This document shows, piece after piece, positions 9,260 through 21,700 of a stretch of 35,014 nucleotides of DNA; positions within the stretch are counted from its first letter, which is position 1, and every line of letters starts with the position of its first letter. Origin of the DNA: Poteriospumella lacustris (lineage: Eukaryota; Sar; Chrysophyceae; Chromulinales; Dinobryaceae); the NCBI GenBank assembly GCA_008000375.1, contig SMOI01000046.1:3270-38283 (forward strand), written 5' to 3'. Position numbers and translations under genes: made by a program. The notes below the pieces were generated by a model. It saw only the letters and a program-made list of their open reading frames with translations, was not told the DNA's origin and ran no database searches.

Positions 9260-9772
9260 ATGTCGGAGTCAACGAAAGATTGGTCTCATCTGTACGAAAG
9301 AGAGCACGATTTATCTTCACCGCTTGTTCTCGACGCAACTATTGTCCATGGCTTCAAGCGAGGATCCAAAGAACTCGGAATTCCCACAGCCAATCTGAAT
9401 ATGGATGAGTTAGCATCATTGGGCGACAGTTTAGAGACCGGAATCTACTACGGTCATGCTGAGTTGCGGGGCACCACGTATATTGCAGTGGTCTCCATTG
9501 GATGGAATCCATACTACAAAAATGAGAAGAAAACGATTGAGGCGCATTTGCTCTCACAGCTTGAAGATTTTTATGGGGAGAGACTGGTCTTGACTCTCGA
9601 GGGCTTTTTACGATCGGAAGCAAACTTTGAATCCCTAGGTCCGTCATTTACCAACACCAATGCATGTTTATTGACTAATTTTGCTTTATTTGTCATATCA
9701 GATGATTTGATTTCATGCATTCACACCGATATTGCAAGGTCGAAGGAAAAGCTGGAAAAACAACAGACTTGA
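9260..9772 (+). CDS. RFK: Riboflavin kinase
   Basis: Exons 9260-9638 and 9702-9772 give 149 residues, the usual length of a monofunctional eukaryotic riboflavin kinase. It phosphorylates riboflavin to FMN with ATP in the cytosol. Motifs seen are FKRGSKELGIPTANL (the glycine-rich ATP loop and the metal-binding PTAN), the segment GIYYGHA, and SIGWNPYYKNEKKTIEAHLL with the catalytic-position Glu, then FYGERL. The 63-bp intron (9639-9701) has GT-AG ends and a TTGACTAATT branch-like site; removing it joins ESL to DDLIS, as in known family members. The intron is a multiple of three without stops, so the unspliced message also reads through. The gene converges on MSH5 with 140 bp between. Confidence 0.95.
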   Translation: MSESTKDWSHLYEREHDLSSPLVLDATIVHGFKRGSKELGIPTANLNMDELASLGDSLETGIYYGHAELRGTTYIAVVSIGWNPYYKNEKKTIEAHLLSQLEDFYGERLVLTLEGFLRSEANFESLGPSFTNTNACLLTNFALFVISDDLISCIHTDIARSKEKLEKQQT

Positions 9773-9912
9773 CTAAGAGGGATTCGTTTCCCTTCGAAGC
9801 TATAGATTGGCTGAGCATGTCGCGACAATTAGTTTTGCAACCGATGTTTGAGAGTGATGTGTAATTCAGTTATTTAATTGTGAAGCTCTTGTTACAACAT
9901 GTACGCGATCAT

Positions 9913-12395
9913 TTACGTATCATCGGAATCAGCAACCACCGATCCATCAAAAACTGTGCGGAGGAAGTTTGCTTCAGCGACAGTGATTCGCCGCAGACCT
10001 GTTTCGATCGCCACATTGGCTCGGCTTTTGATTGCTTGTTTTATTAGTTGGGCTCTTTGAGTGACTTCATTATTCACCCCCATGGCCTTCGCGCAACTCA
10101 GTCCTTCCGAATCCACATCAATTCCAACCTTAAGTTTAAAGAGGGGAACGATGTCATCATCGTCGTGATGATCAGCCCATTCGTCGTCAGATCCAGGCCG
10201 CTCGGATAGAACCTCCATTTTGAAGCAGTTAATTCTTGAAAGAAATTGCTGAGAAAGAATAGACTCATCTAGGGCCTCCATCAGGTGCAAAACGAAAAAT
10301 GTGCGACAAGGCATCCCAACAAAATGCTTAATAACAGCCCCAAGCAGCGAGATTCCATCCAATGGCATTGTCCCTTTCCCAAATTCATCAATGAGGCAAA
10401 GAGATCTTTGCGACGCTCCACGAAACATTTTTGCCATTTGCGATAAATCCAATGTGAAGGTCGACTGTGAACTAGACACAGTCTCCTCACTTGATATTCT
10501 CGTGAAAATGCTATCAGTCATTCCTACGACCGCTCGTTCGCATGGGACATACGCACCGATATGCGCTAAATACGTTATTAGTCCGATTTGTTTCAAGTAA
10601 ACGCTTTTGCCACTGCTGTTTGGACCAGTGATTATCGATATGTTTTTCGCACTGCTCGAGAATGTGTCGTTGGGAACAAATGTGTCGACGGTCAATTCTT
10701 GAAGAAGATGCCGTCCACCCTTGATGACCAAGACTGTATCATCAATAAGTTGTGGTCGGCATAATCGTTTTTCAATTGCAAATTTTGCAAGTGAAAGTGT
10801 TGCGTCAATCATCGAAAAGCTACTCGCCATTGAATATATGTATACCTCTTGATTTAGAATCGCTTCCTCGACACTGATCAGAATTTGCTTTTGTAAGTCC
10901 AAGATATCATTCTTTATATCGCCAAACGAACTATCCATAGCATCAACTGTCTCGTTTTTCAAATAGTATTTGTTCTCTCGCACGAAAGAAACTGTAAATG
11001 GGCTGATAATCTCAGGGGAAGGGATTAAGCTCTCCACGACTTGACCTGCAGACCTCAGGAATGAAAAATTTTCAGCATCAAGCACAGCATGGAATCCCAG
11101 CTGAGGCACATACTCAACAGACAAGTTCTTTGATTGTGTGACTCAAATCGAACAATCCAGAGCACACTATCAGCGGGGCTTACCTGAATCGCGGGGTTCT
11201 GATCAAGAATTTGCTGGGCAGCAAGAATCAACTCACTTTCAATGTGATCAAAAGTATTTCGCTTCTGGTCCAATATTTCATTGTATCCATCACGAATAAT
11301 CATGTAATCTCCTCCCATGCATTTGGAAACATCCACAACTGTGTCAATTATGCCGAGGATCTCAATGATGATCATTAGGGAAGTGCCTCCGTATGATGCC
11401 GAGAAGAATCGTTGACTGAAAGGAAATGGGTGCTGAGTCGCGTCACCATGAAGATAGAACACTTCGAGCATCGATTTCCACTCACTTAAGGTTCGGTACA
11501 AGTGTAACCAATCCACTGGTTTCATGCTGGCCTTCTTCATAGAGAGCATTAGGCGAGGGATATCGAAAGTACGTTTCAAATGAGAAGATACTGAAAGGAG
11601 AAATTCAGCGGAGCTGTCTTGCATAAAAAATGAGACATTTTCTTGGCGATTAAGGATAATGTCCATGTCATTCAATGGTGATACCATCCATTCATGAAGC
11701 TTTCTCCTCCCTGGCAGTGTTATCGTTCTATCCATCAAGGCGAACAAACTGAAGCCCTCTTTACTTTTGCCTCCTCCCTTGGTCCAGTTTGGATGATAAT
11801 CCTCCTTAAATATCTGCAGTGAGCGGAAAACATTGAAATCCATTCGGAGTCGATTATCCGGAGGAAATCGATAAATTTCTGAAACGAATACATGGTCCTG
11901 GCTGAGATTGAATATCTCCTTTGTAAGATAGAAAACTAAAGCTCCGAGGGACTGCATCATTTCTGTGCACTCAGTGTCACAAATTTGACTGAGATACTGC
12001 ATTACACCCATTCCGACATCATCAAAAGTTGACCGAACTCTTAAATGTGCCGCAATACAAGTCTTTGCAAACGATTCCTGCCAACACGAGCTTTTTAGGG
12101 TTTGACACTGAATGTTACCACTTTCGTTTGCGGACAGAAGATCCAAAAAGGTTTTGTTCGTAGAAGTTGTCGGAGAAACCAGAAATTTAGTTGTATGGGT
12201 TGTTTCTTTTATGAAAGAAATTATTCTTTCCATGTTTTCTGCCGAAAAAGGGAAAGAGTCCAGAAGAATCGCATTTGAATCCTCTCTGTACGTGGCCACT
12301 CCCATCGCCTTCCTCACGAAAAAGATTGCGGTTACGACTTGGAAGTCTGATATGTCCAGATCGTTGCTGTCAGGACCTTCCATCATTGCACTCAT
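9913..12395 (-). CDS. MSH5: MutS homolog 5, meiotic recombination
   Basis: Exons 12395-11184 and 11127-9913 give 808 residues; the 56-bp intron 11128-11183 is GT-AG in phase 0. MSH5 pairs with MSH4 in a MutS-gamma clamp that stabilises recombination intermediates and promotes crossovers; it does not repair mismatches. The N-terminus lacks the mismatch-recognition domain with the Phe-x-Glu motif, as expected for this paralogue. The lever/clamp region spans about 200-450, and YVPQLGF just after the exon junction is characteristic. Walker A GPNSSGKS is at 572-579 and Walker B LCLIDEFGKGT ends near 657. An acidic patch (about 717-726) lies within the C-terminal ATPase. An intact gene argues for a meiotic, sexual life cycle. 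Confidence 0.95.
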
Positions 12396-12675
12396 TCTTG
12401 GTATTGTATTGTGATCTCTACATGGCTTCTATTCAGGACCCTCATTCGAAGAGGGAATGAAAGGAACAATGGTTTCAACGGTTACGCTGTCCTTGTCCTC
12501 ACCTGGTCCCTCGAAAGCGTTGATCCCTCCTTCAAATGACGATGTCAAAATCCGCAAAACTGTTCCCGAAGAAAGGTGATACCGAAGATTAGTTAGTGAA
12601 TAAAAATATCAAAACAAACGATACGGAAACGGTACTCAGGCCAACATGTTATTAACGAATGGTAGTCAAAAATCC

Positions 12676-13528
12676 TCAAATAACATGACGAAGCATCACG
12701 CGCTGGTTCCAGGCGCCATAAGCTGAGTTTATGGCATTCGCTGCCTTTTCACCTTCACCCACAGCAAAACCAGACCCACCTGGAATTTGCTGCAAGCATA
12801 AAGGCTCCCCATCTTTAAGTCCACAAAGCCCACAACAATTCAGGAGCCAACAAGACTGCAGAGGGCAGCCAGCCACATGCGTACAAGGTCGAATGCTAAT
12901 GGACTCCCCACAGCAACAGTCTGGGCTGCATTCCAGCATCTCGTTACAAAAATCTGGACAATCAATGCAGCAGCAAATATATTTCCCCGGCCCGGAAAAG
13001 GCTGAAGCTGGTCCTGTGAACAGAGGATCGGATCCGGGGACCAATCCATGGAAGCAAATCAATTGACGATCAAAAGCGCCCCGATCATAGTAAATCTTGG
13101 ACACAGCATCTGCGGAAGTACAAAGGGAATTCGGAGGAATCCAACTGCACAAGCCCCATCGAAAGCAAAGTTCCAAGTTGGATGCAAAAAAGCAGAAGCA
13201 GGATTGGCACGAGGAAACGTATTCTATGAAAGTTGGAACAACGTATGGCTTGTTGGACTCCACAGCATTCTCGAGGACGTGAAAGTACTGTCTCCCTTCT
13301 TGGTAATCGAAGCAGTAGAACAAATTGGCCCACAAGCTTCTGAGGTAGCGAGCCTAAAACCGTGAAATTTAGTATGGGGTAAGCAGACCAACACACCAAT
13401 GATTCTACCTTGTGAAGAGTTTGAGCTACGTTTGGAACACTTGTGTCAAAGCCAATAAGATGCTTTTTCGTTGTGGGGCTATCCAGCTCCAGGAGGCTTT
13501 CTGTGGCATTCAGTTTGCTATCACTCAT
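12676..13528 (-). CDS. Cysteine-rich protein of unknown family
   Basis: Exons 13528-13409 (40 residues) and 13353-12676 (225 residues) give 265 residues; the intron 13354-13408 is 55 bp, GT-AG, phase 0, and joins TLHK to ARYLRSLWANLF. I do not recognise the family. Exon 2 holds 24 cysteines, several as CCC triplets, in a C-rich core ending with LNCCGLCGLKDGE. A segment YYDRGAFDR follows the first cysteine cluster, and the C-terminus (AANAINSAYGAWNQR) looks helical. There is no signal peptide, so disulfide-rich secretion is unlikely. Metal binding or multiple S-acylation at a membrane surface are both plausible. It follows MSH5 on the same strand and faces the small ORF at 13790 across 261 bp. 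Confidence 0.75.
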
Positions 13529-13789
13529 TGTCTTTCTTTGCTTTCACCGATGTTAGCTCAAAACTATGTGATGTGAAGCTTGTCAAAAAGACGAAAGTAT
13601 CACAACTCTGCAGCAGAAAATACGAGGGGAAGGAAGGATAAATCGAGCTTTCTTCGTGGTCGGCCGGGACAGATACGCCACATCGCAAGGTGAAGAAATG
13701 GAAGTGAGAGGATAAACGACTGCCGTCGTCATCGTCGCGACGAGAGGCAGTTGTTGTGTGCCTTTTGATTCCAGATTGATTGAATGTGA

Positions 13790-14095
13790 ATGGTTCCAAA
13801 TGAACGAAGTAGCGCAACAGAATGCTATACACGTACAGCTAACAGATCAACATTGAGAACAAGCGATCAAAAGAAGTCTTCTCAAATGTATCGTCAACAG
13901 ACCAAAGAACGAACACGTCATCCTCGAAACAATAGCGGTCCCCGGCCCTTCAAAAGAGCTCGAAATGATGACTCAAGCTCGTTAAATTCCTCTGAAACGG
14001 AAGATCCTTGGAAATTGTTGGTGACTTCTTTCGTCAACTCAGGTTTTCTACCTCCGGAAGAAGCTGAGAAAGACTTCTCGTGGAGTTCCGCGTAG
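13790..14095 (+). CDS. Small basic ORF, doubtful gene
   Basis: An ATG preceded directly by an in-frame stop opens a 101-codon frame. The first 65 residues are rich in Arg, Lys, Ser and Thr and include PRPFKRARN, which could serve as a nuclear localisation signal. The last 35 residues contain DPWKLLVTSF and FLPPEEAEKDFSW, which look more protein-like than random translation. No family is recognised. It lies alone in the gap between the cysteine-rich gene and QNG1, with room for a promoter. It could equally be a chance frame or one exon of a longer gene. Confidence 0.35.
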   Translation: MVPNERSSATECYTRTANRSTLRTSDQKKSSQMYRQQTKERTRHPRNNSGPRPFKRARNDDSSSLNSSETEDPWKLLVTSFVNSGFLPPEEAEKDFSWSSA

Positions 14096-14217
14096 TGGAG
14101 TGCCTTCCCACCTAAAGCCAGCCGTTATGTGCTATGTTCCTGATAGTTTTGAGAACGACAACATGTGGCGGTCAGATCAGTCTTTATCGCTATGTTTCAA
14201 ATTTACAAACGATTTTT

Positions 14218-15362
14218 CTAATAATAAATGGTCAGAGTTCGATGATGGGGCTTGATTTCATCTTTCACTTGCTCGCCCCAGTTCCAAAGAAGCCAATCAA
14301 TTTCAACAGACGTCAAGTTGTTTCCAGTTTCCTGACGAATCTTTTCCCTCAATTTCTCCACAGCAATAACGGTGCAGGCCCGAATCTCCAACTCTTCTGG
14401 GCAGCCAAATGGAATCACTTCATGCCGATCGACTCTCTCGGCGAGACTAGGAGAGTAACGCAGAATTCCAACGTGACGAAGGATCTGAGGAATTCGATAA
14501 TCGGCGAACATCGTCAATTCATGAATGTCATGAAAGAAGTAGGGATGAGATGCATCTTTCTGTCGTCCATATGCTCCCCAAACATCTGCAACAAAAATCT
14601 GCGCTCTCTTGTAGAAGTGAATGAGACGTCCTTTGTAAACACTCGTGTCTCTAAAACCTGTTGTGCACAAACGTCAAACAGATGATTGAACCGCAAACGC
14701 TATATCGATTACCTGTGAAGTATCTGGTAACGAGGCTAACCAGTTTAACCGCACTCTTGTTCGCCATTTTGATCAAGTTTGCAACCTCTCCGTCGAATTC
14801 TGAAAAGACTTCCGAATTAAAAATATCTTCGTCACAATCCGCATCAGTCAAAGTTACCTTCGCCAAGTACTCGGCCAATTTCTCTTATTCTCTCCACTCT
14901 CTCATCAATTTGTGGAATATCCCAACCAGGAATCCAGGCTCGCAAAGTGTCCTGTTGTGCAAAATATCAAACCACAGCACCCGAGAAACGAGAAGATCGT
15001 AAGCCTACCGCATCGACCATGGCAAGCTTATCGGCAGAGAAAGCTGTTGAATCTTTTGTCAACGCATCCTTGAGGCCCTTAGCAAGATGCTCATATTCCA
15101 AGCCGGGGCACGGCCAAAAGCAGAAATTGAGAGCATCCATAACAAGGATATATTGAGCGGTTAGGGGCCCAGCAGTTGCTGTGTCGCCAGAAAAATGCCA
15201 ATCACAAGCATCCCATTGAATCTTCGACAACTCACTCGCAAAATCTCCCGAAAGGCCATTTCCTTCGAGATGCAAAATTTGGTCCAGGGCAGAGTTTTCA
15301 ATGGTTACGTGCTCCGCATTGTCAACGACGAAAGTGTTTGTGGATACAATGTATTGCGACAT
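14218..15362 (-). CDS. QNG1: Queuosine 5'-phosphate N-glycosylase/hydrolase (DUF2419)
   Basis: Exons 15362-15009, 14951-14858, 14799-14713 and 14657-14218 give 324 residues; introns are 57, 58 and 55 bp. QNG1 releases queuine from queuosine nucleotides so it can be re-used for tRNA anticodon modification; eukaryotes cannot make queuine. Signatures are ALNFCFWPCPGLEYEHLA in exon 1, IDERVERIREIGRVLGEEFDG across the second junction (split here as two parts in exons 2 and 3), KRAQIFVADVWGAYG in exon 4 and TMFADYRIPQIL with Asp231. The C-terminal residues TIYY match the family. The 3' acceptor of intron 2 at 14800 was preferred over one nine bases upstream because it restores the GEEFDG spacing of human QNG1. 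It is divergent from the CHD gene. Confidence 0.93.
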
Positions 15363-15751
15363 GTCTAAAAACGCCAGGTTCTTTCAATTTTTGACAGAGA
15401 ATCTCGAATCCCTCTCTTTTATATGTGTGTATGGGGAAACTATTGCTTACAGTAACTACTTCCCCATGTAAACTAAAAAGCTCAAGAATGGATGGCATGG
15501 GGCTGACGCCTTGCGAAAATTGAAACGGCTTTCTCACAGTCACTTGTCACTTGTCACCTCAGAAAGAGAAGAGACATTTCAAATTTGAACAACTTTCGCG
15601 GTCTGCTGGACCATTGCTGACCGACTTTCAGCGATACTTTTGATATACCTCACGATAAATCAGCAATAATCATTCGAATTTCCCCATCACTGGTTCGTTT
15701 CCATCAGCATATTTGAGCAGACTTCTGACAAAGAGATACATTTCATCATCC
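15363..15751. promoter_or_regulatory. Divergent promoter region, QNG1 and CHD
   Basis: 389 bp separate the two starts. A 7-bp tandem, GTCACTT repeated nearly three times, lies at 15539-15557, about 180 bp from the QNG1 ATG. An AAATTT-centred palindromic patch follows near 15580. Nothing else is recognised. Confidence 0.4.
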
Positions 15752-18700
15752 ATGAGTTCCAGGGTAATGGGAATCGAGTTCTGCTCGCAGCAACATCGTA
15801 TGTTTATTTTTCTCTGTACCAAATGCTTGTAGAGACTGAAAATAACCAAAGAGCAGTCTGCGGAAGAGGAGGAAGCCCTCGCTCGGCGACAGAGAGGAGA
15901 TGCGGCCAACTACCGTGAGGCCAGTTCGGATGACGAGTTCGCGAAAGAGCATTTCATGTTTTCCTCCGACGATGAATCATTGTCGGTAGCGGGAAAGAAG
16001 CGACGGAGAGGTACGTCAAAGCAAATCTCTTGCGCTTGACAAGGAATGTCGAGACTCACCGTCTTCTTCCATTAACAGTGGAGAAGAAGAAAAGCAGTCC
16101 AAAGGATGAATCAGATTCGGATGGTGATGACGAAAAGATTGACTATCGAATCGAACATATTCTGGGTCGCAAATCGATGACAGCGCGCGAGTGGGTGCCA
16201 ATTACCGATAAAATGTGGACCAGAGAGATTACGAAGGGGTCTGTATTACAGCAACCGGATGAGGAATACTTTGACCCTTCGGAGATTCCGGTCGAGAAGT
16301 TCCTTATCAAGTGGGCGCATGCTTCTTACTTGCATGTATCGTGGGAGACTGAAAAAGATCTCATCGATTTAGTGGGCAATGGGGTCAAGCACAGTATCAA
16401 GAAGTATCTTCAGCGTGAGGCCGAGCGGAGAGACTTGTTTGAAGACTTAGCTCAAGGCGAGTACTTTCCTTCGAGCTACATTCAGATCGAGCGTATTTTG
16501 GACGTTGACGACAGAGATGTGAACACTTCAACAATTAAATGGGAATCATTAAGTCTCCCTGATACTTCTTACGTATTCGCGAGTACTGCCACTGATGCAG
16601 AGACTGACGAGAATCCTGAAAATGTTGAGGAGGTGGAGGAGGCCTGTGACAACGACGATGGCAGTGACTCTGGCGCGGAATCTGATCCATTTGCGGACAG
16701 TGATGGTGAAGAAGATAAGGAAGATGAAGCAAACGAAGCAGATGAAGCAAATAAATCATCGGAACCAACCGAGGCTGGGTCTGAAGAGGTTCCTACGAAA
16801 GAGGACGATAATGCATCAACCGGTAGCGGTGATGCAGAGTTGGACCAAGAATCCCCAAAGCGGAAAGCGGAACCAGCGAAACGTCGCCAAGCAAAGCGTT
16901 CAAAGAGCACGCGAGGCGCTAAGAAGAACCAACATCTTCATGGCGAAAATTGCTGGGTGACTGTAAAGTGGGAAGGCTTGTCCTACTCCGACGTGTCCTT
17001 TGAAAGTCTCAACGATATCATTCGTGCCAAGATTGACTACGAATCTCCCCTCCGGACATTCTACAAGCGCGAGCAAGCACCCCCGAAGGATCATCAATTC
17101 AATGGTCCCCGAAAGCTGAACTTGGATCACACCATCATTGGCCCAGCTGCTCCACAGCCATTGTTCCCCGGTGGAGAGCTTCGCGATTACCAATGGGAAG
17201 GCGTGCGTTGGATGTTGTTCAATCTGATGCAAGGTCGTAATTCCATTTTGGCTGACGAAATGGGCTTGGGAAAGGTACGAATCTATCTCCGATGGTCGAG
17301 CTGACGTGTCGCTTATTATTGTTGCTGTTGTTGTTGTTGTCGCTGTTGCTGTTTTTGTTTTCTTTGGTTCGTGTCGTTTGCAGACTATTCAATCCTCCGC
17401 TTTACTTCAAATGATCAAATCGCATCAAAAGGCCGCTGGCCCTTTCTTAGTCGTGGCACCCTTGTCAACGATCGTCAACTGGCAACGTGAAGTTCGAACG
17501 TGGACAAACCTGGACGCCATCATGTACTACGGGTCACAAGACGACCGCGAATTGATTCGTTCGTACGAGTTTAACTTCTTGGACAAGAAGAAAAAAGGCT
17601 ACAAGGTCGAAGTCGTGATCACTACCCCCGAAACGTGTATGGCCACCGACGAGAAATCCAATGGTCGCATGAAACGTGTCTTGTCGAGAATCGCGTGGGA
17701 TGTCGTCATCGTCGACGAAGCGCACAAGCTGAAAAACTATGAATCGAAGTTGTCGTCGACGCTACGGGAAGAGTATTCGTACCGCAACTGTGTCCTGTTG
17801 ACCGGTACCCCGCTACAGAACAACACCGAAGAACTGTGGACATTGTTGAACTTTGTGGGTCCATCGGACTTTGCTGATCACGAAGATTTCATGGTCAAAT
17901 TTGGCGACTTGAAATCGACGACGCAATTGGAAGAACTACATCGTCGTATCAAACCGTATCTGTTACGCCGTGAGAAAGAAAACGTCGAGAAAACCGTCCC
18001 ACCCAAAGAAGAAATCGTCATCGAAGTGGAATTGACCGTCCCACAGAAGCAATATTACCGTGCGATCTTTGAACAGAAAACCGGCTTCTTGTACCGAGCC
18101 AACATGAAAGACGGACCCAGTTTGACCAACTTGGCGATGGAATTGCGCAAATGCTGCAATCATCCATATTTGATCAAAGGCGCCCCCGCAGAAATCGCGA
18201 AACATTTCAAGGACGACAGCCATCAAGACATTCTGGTGAAATCGTCGGGCAAAATGACGCTCTTGGCGAAGCTCTTGCCGAAGCTGAAAGCCGATGGGCA
18301 CCGAGTCTTGATCTTTTCACAATTCCGTATGATGTTGGACATCATCGAAGATTGCATTCACCACGCGGGTTTCACGTATGAACGTGTCGATGGTAGCATT
18401 GTGGGCAGCAAGCGTCAAGCGGCGATCGATCGGTTTACCAACAACGACAACATTTTCGTCATGTTGCTGTCGACGAAAGCCGGTGGCGTCGGTATCAACT
18501 TGACCGCCGCGGACACGGTCATCATCTACGACAGCGATTGGAATCCACAGAATGATATCCAAGCACAGGCACGTGCGCATCGTATTGGTCAGACACGGTC
18601 GGTGACGGTGTATCGCTTGCTCACTCGAAAGACGTACGAAATGGCGATGTTCCGTGCGGCATCGATCAAGCTGGGCTTGGACTATGCCGTGATGCACAAT

Positions 18701-21700
18701 TTGAACCAATCGGCCCCATTGCTCACCGCTGGCCCTACCCGTGGACGCAAAGCGCAACAGCAACAGCAACAGCAACAGCTGGCCGGTATTTCCAACGAAC
18801 GAGCCGACACCGTGTCCGCTTTGTCGAGACGCGAACTGGAAAACCTGTTGAAGCATGGCGCCTATGACATCTTCATGGAAGAAAAGGACGGCAAATCGGA
18901 GACGGAGAGTCGTTCCTTCGTCGAAGAAAGCATCGAACAAATTCTGGAGCGATCGTCGGTCTTCATGCACCAAGAGAACGATTCCAAGGTGCAGTGCATG
19001 AAGTCCACGTCGTCCTTTGCGAAGGCGTCGTTTGTTTCCGCCGCCTCGTCCGGTGCGGTCGAAGATGAAGTGGCGATCGACGATCCCGATTTTTGGTCGA
19101 AAGTCGTGGGCTTGTCGGTAGAAGACCAAGCGATTGCGTTGGGCGCGAAGCGTAAATGTCGCCAGAACGTCGAGTCATACAAGGAGCCCGGGATGTCCAT
19201 CAAATCGATCTACGGTGACCGTAAGAGTGCCTATATCACCGATTCCGACGACGACAGTGACGATGGTGGCGATCGTGGAGGAAAACGTCGTCGTAAGGCC
19301 AACGACGAACCAGAAATTGTGCCTGCAGACTTCTCCGTCGAGAATTTGCAGTCGATTTTCACGGCCATGACCAATCATGGCTATGGCAACTGGGCGATTC
19401 TACGTCGTGCGACGAAGTTGTGGTGGTCCGACGCCGACCTGGCCCAGGCGTGTACGTGGAACATGTTGGCGAATTTATTGTGGGCGTCGGTCGTCACGAC
19501 CGATGGGAAGACATCGAATAAAAGTGGCACCGCGAATAACCGGGAAGCATCCAACGACGAGGGTGGGTCCACGGAGATGCTCGTCGATGAACCGGCCACT
19601 GCCTCGACCGCAGCCACAGGCACCGCCACAGCCACGGCCACGAGCAAGTTTGACGCCAACGTCTTCTTGTCTCTCTTGCGGCGCTACAAGGGCTGCAAAG
19701 TGGCCTTTGCGACCTTCTTCATTGGCGATGGACCCTTGCCCTGGGATGCAGCGGAGGACACGACGGCGGTGAACGTGGCAGTACGAGAGGACAGTGTCTT
19801 CCAGCAGCTGGTGTCTCAACTGAACAACTTGTCGTTTGAGCTGCCGTTGCCGGCCCTTGCCATTCGCAAGGCCTTTCAATCGGCGATGGTGACGGCCATT
19901 GCCGAGGCAAAGGCATTGGCCAAGGACGAGAACGGGGGCGACGAAGACGACTGGTTGAGTCGCTGGGCGATGGAAGTGATCGCCGCGTTCTCGACGCACG
20001 ACGTGGGAGCGAAGCTGTACAACATCGCTGCGGAAGACGACGCCAGCAAACTGCAAAAGCGTGTGGCCGCCAGCAAGTTGAAGTTGGCGCAAGTCGAAGA
20101 CTTGTTCGAGGCGCGTTTCTATGCCGCCTATGCGGCCAAGGCGGCGATCGAATCGGGTGTTCCCACCGACTCGCCGGTCGCTGACAACGCACAACCGCAG
20201 CCCCAGCCGCAGTCGCAGTCGCAGTCGCAGCCGCAGCCAAGTGATCTCATGGCCGTTGACGGCGAGGACGCTGCAGCCAACCAGAGCAGTGAAACGGGAT
20301 CGGCAGCACCGGTGGAGAAGGAAGTACCACGATCGAACGTGTTCCGTCAGCTCACGAACACCGGCGACGACGAGTCGATTGGCAACCATTGGACACTGGA
20401 GCACGACCATTCGTTGTTTTTGGCGGTGGACAAGTTCGGCGCACCCGACGGCAAGCGTCGCTACGTGCAAATCATGGACTATCTGGCGGCCAAACACACC
20501 GACATCGACTACGTCAATCCGGCGGCGATAGCAGCCAACGTGGTGGCATCCGCTGCGACAACGGCCATCGATGAGGATGGTACCGCCGCTGGTGCAGGTG
20601 CTGTAGACGGTGCTGCCACTGCCTCGGCGGCGGCTAACAATTCAGGTATCCACGAGAAGTTCACCCCGAAGTTCTTGTCGAGCCGTGTCAAGGCCCTCGC
20701 GAAAATGCTTCGCTGTACCGACGAAGAACTCGCCGCGTTGGCCAAACAAGAAGCCGCCACGGCCGCCGCTGCGGCTAAAGTGCAAGCGGCCGAAGCCAAA
20801 GCCAAAGCTGCGGAAAGGCAATTGCGTAAGAAGCACGTGCAACAAGTCTTCAAGACGATCGGCCGCATTGGCTACCCACGCAGTGTCTACGAGGCCATGG
20901 CGAGCAACCTGAAGGCGACCCTGTCCACCCCCGCCGATGAGGAAGCGCTCGCCAAACGAGTCCCGCACCTCTTGACCTGGGAAACCTTCCTCCAAGAATG
21001 TGACGTCAGTGCGACGATGGATATCGCGGCGGTACAAGAGGTCGTCCAAGAAGCCATCAACGTGTTGAACAATCCCGAGGCGATTGGTGGTGTGGACGGT
21101 ACCTGTACCACTGGCCCCTTGGAGGACGTGACGTACAAGGTGATCGACAACGCCTTCGAGAAGGTGGATACCTTGCATCACATTCGTGTGCTGTTGGCCT
21201 TGCACAGTGAAGACGATCTGAAGGCCTTGATCAAAGGCGCCTGTAAGATCGCAGGTCCTGATGTACCCACCTTCCGACGAGATACGACGATGCCGGTCTG
21301 GTGGACCTTGCAACACGATTTAGAGTTGCTGAAGTTGTGCTTGGTCGTGGGCTTGACGCAATGGAAGAAACTCATTGCCGAGCCATTGATGAGCACGGCT
21401 CCGGCGGACTTTGAGATGCCCCCGAAGACACATGGCACGGAATGGGTCCTGGCGCTGACCGCGAAGAATGCCGAGAAGCGAGTGCAATCGCTGTTGCGCG
21501 GCTTGCCGGCCATGCGCACGTTGTCCCTACCGGTGCCAACATCTCCGCAACGGAAGTCGAGCCAACGCAGTGGCGGTGGAGGAGTCAATACCCTGGCGGC
21601 GGCCTTCGGCAATATCACAAATGCGGCGGCCGCCGCTTCGGCATCAGCCACGACGACGGCGACGGCAACGACGGCGACGGCAGCGACGGCAGCGACGGCA

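Noticed and set aside
9639-9701. Reading RFK as one uninterrupted 170-residue exon
   Set aside because: The extra 21 residues break the conserved ESL-DDLIS segment, and canonical splice signals flank exactly this stretch.
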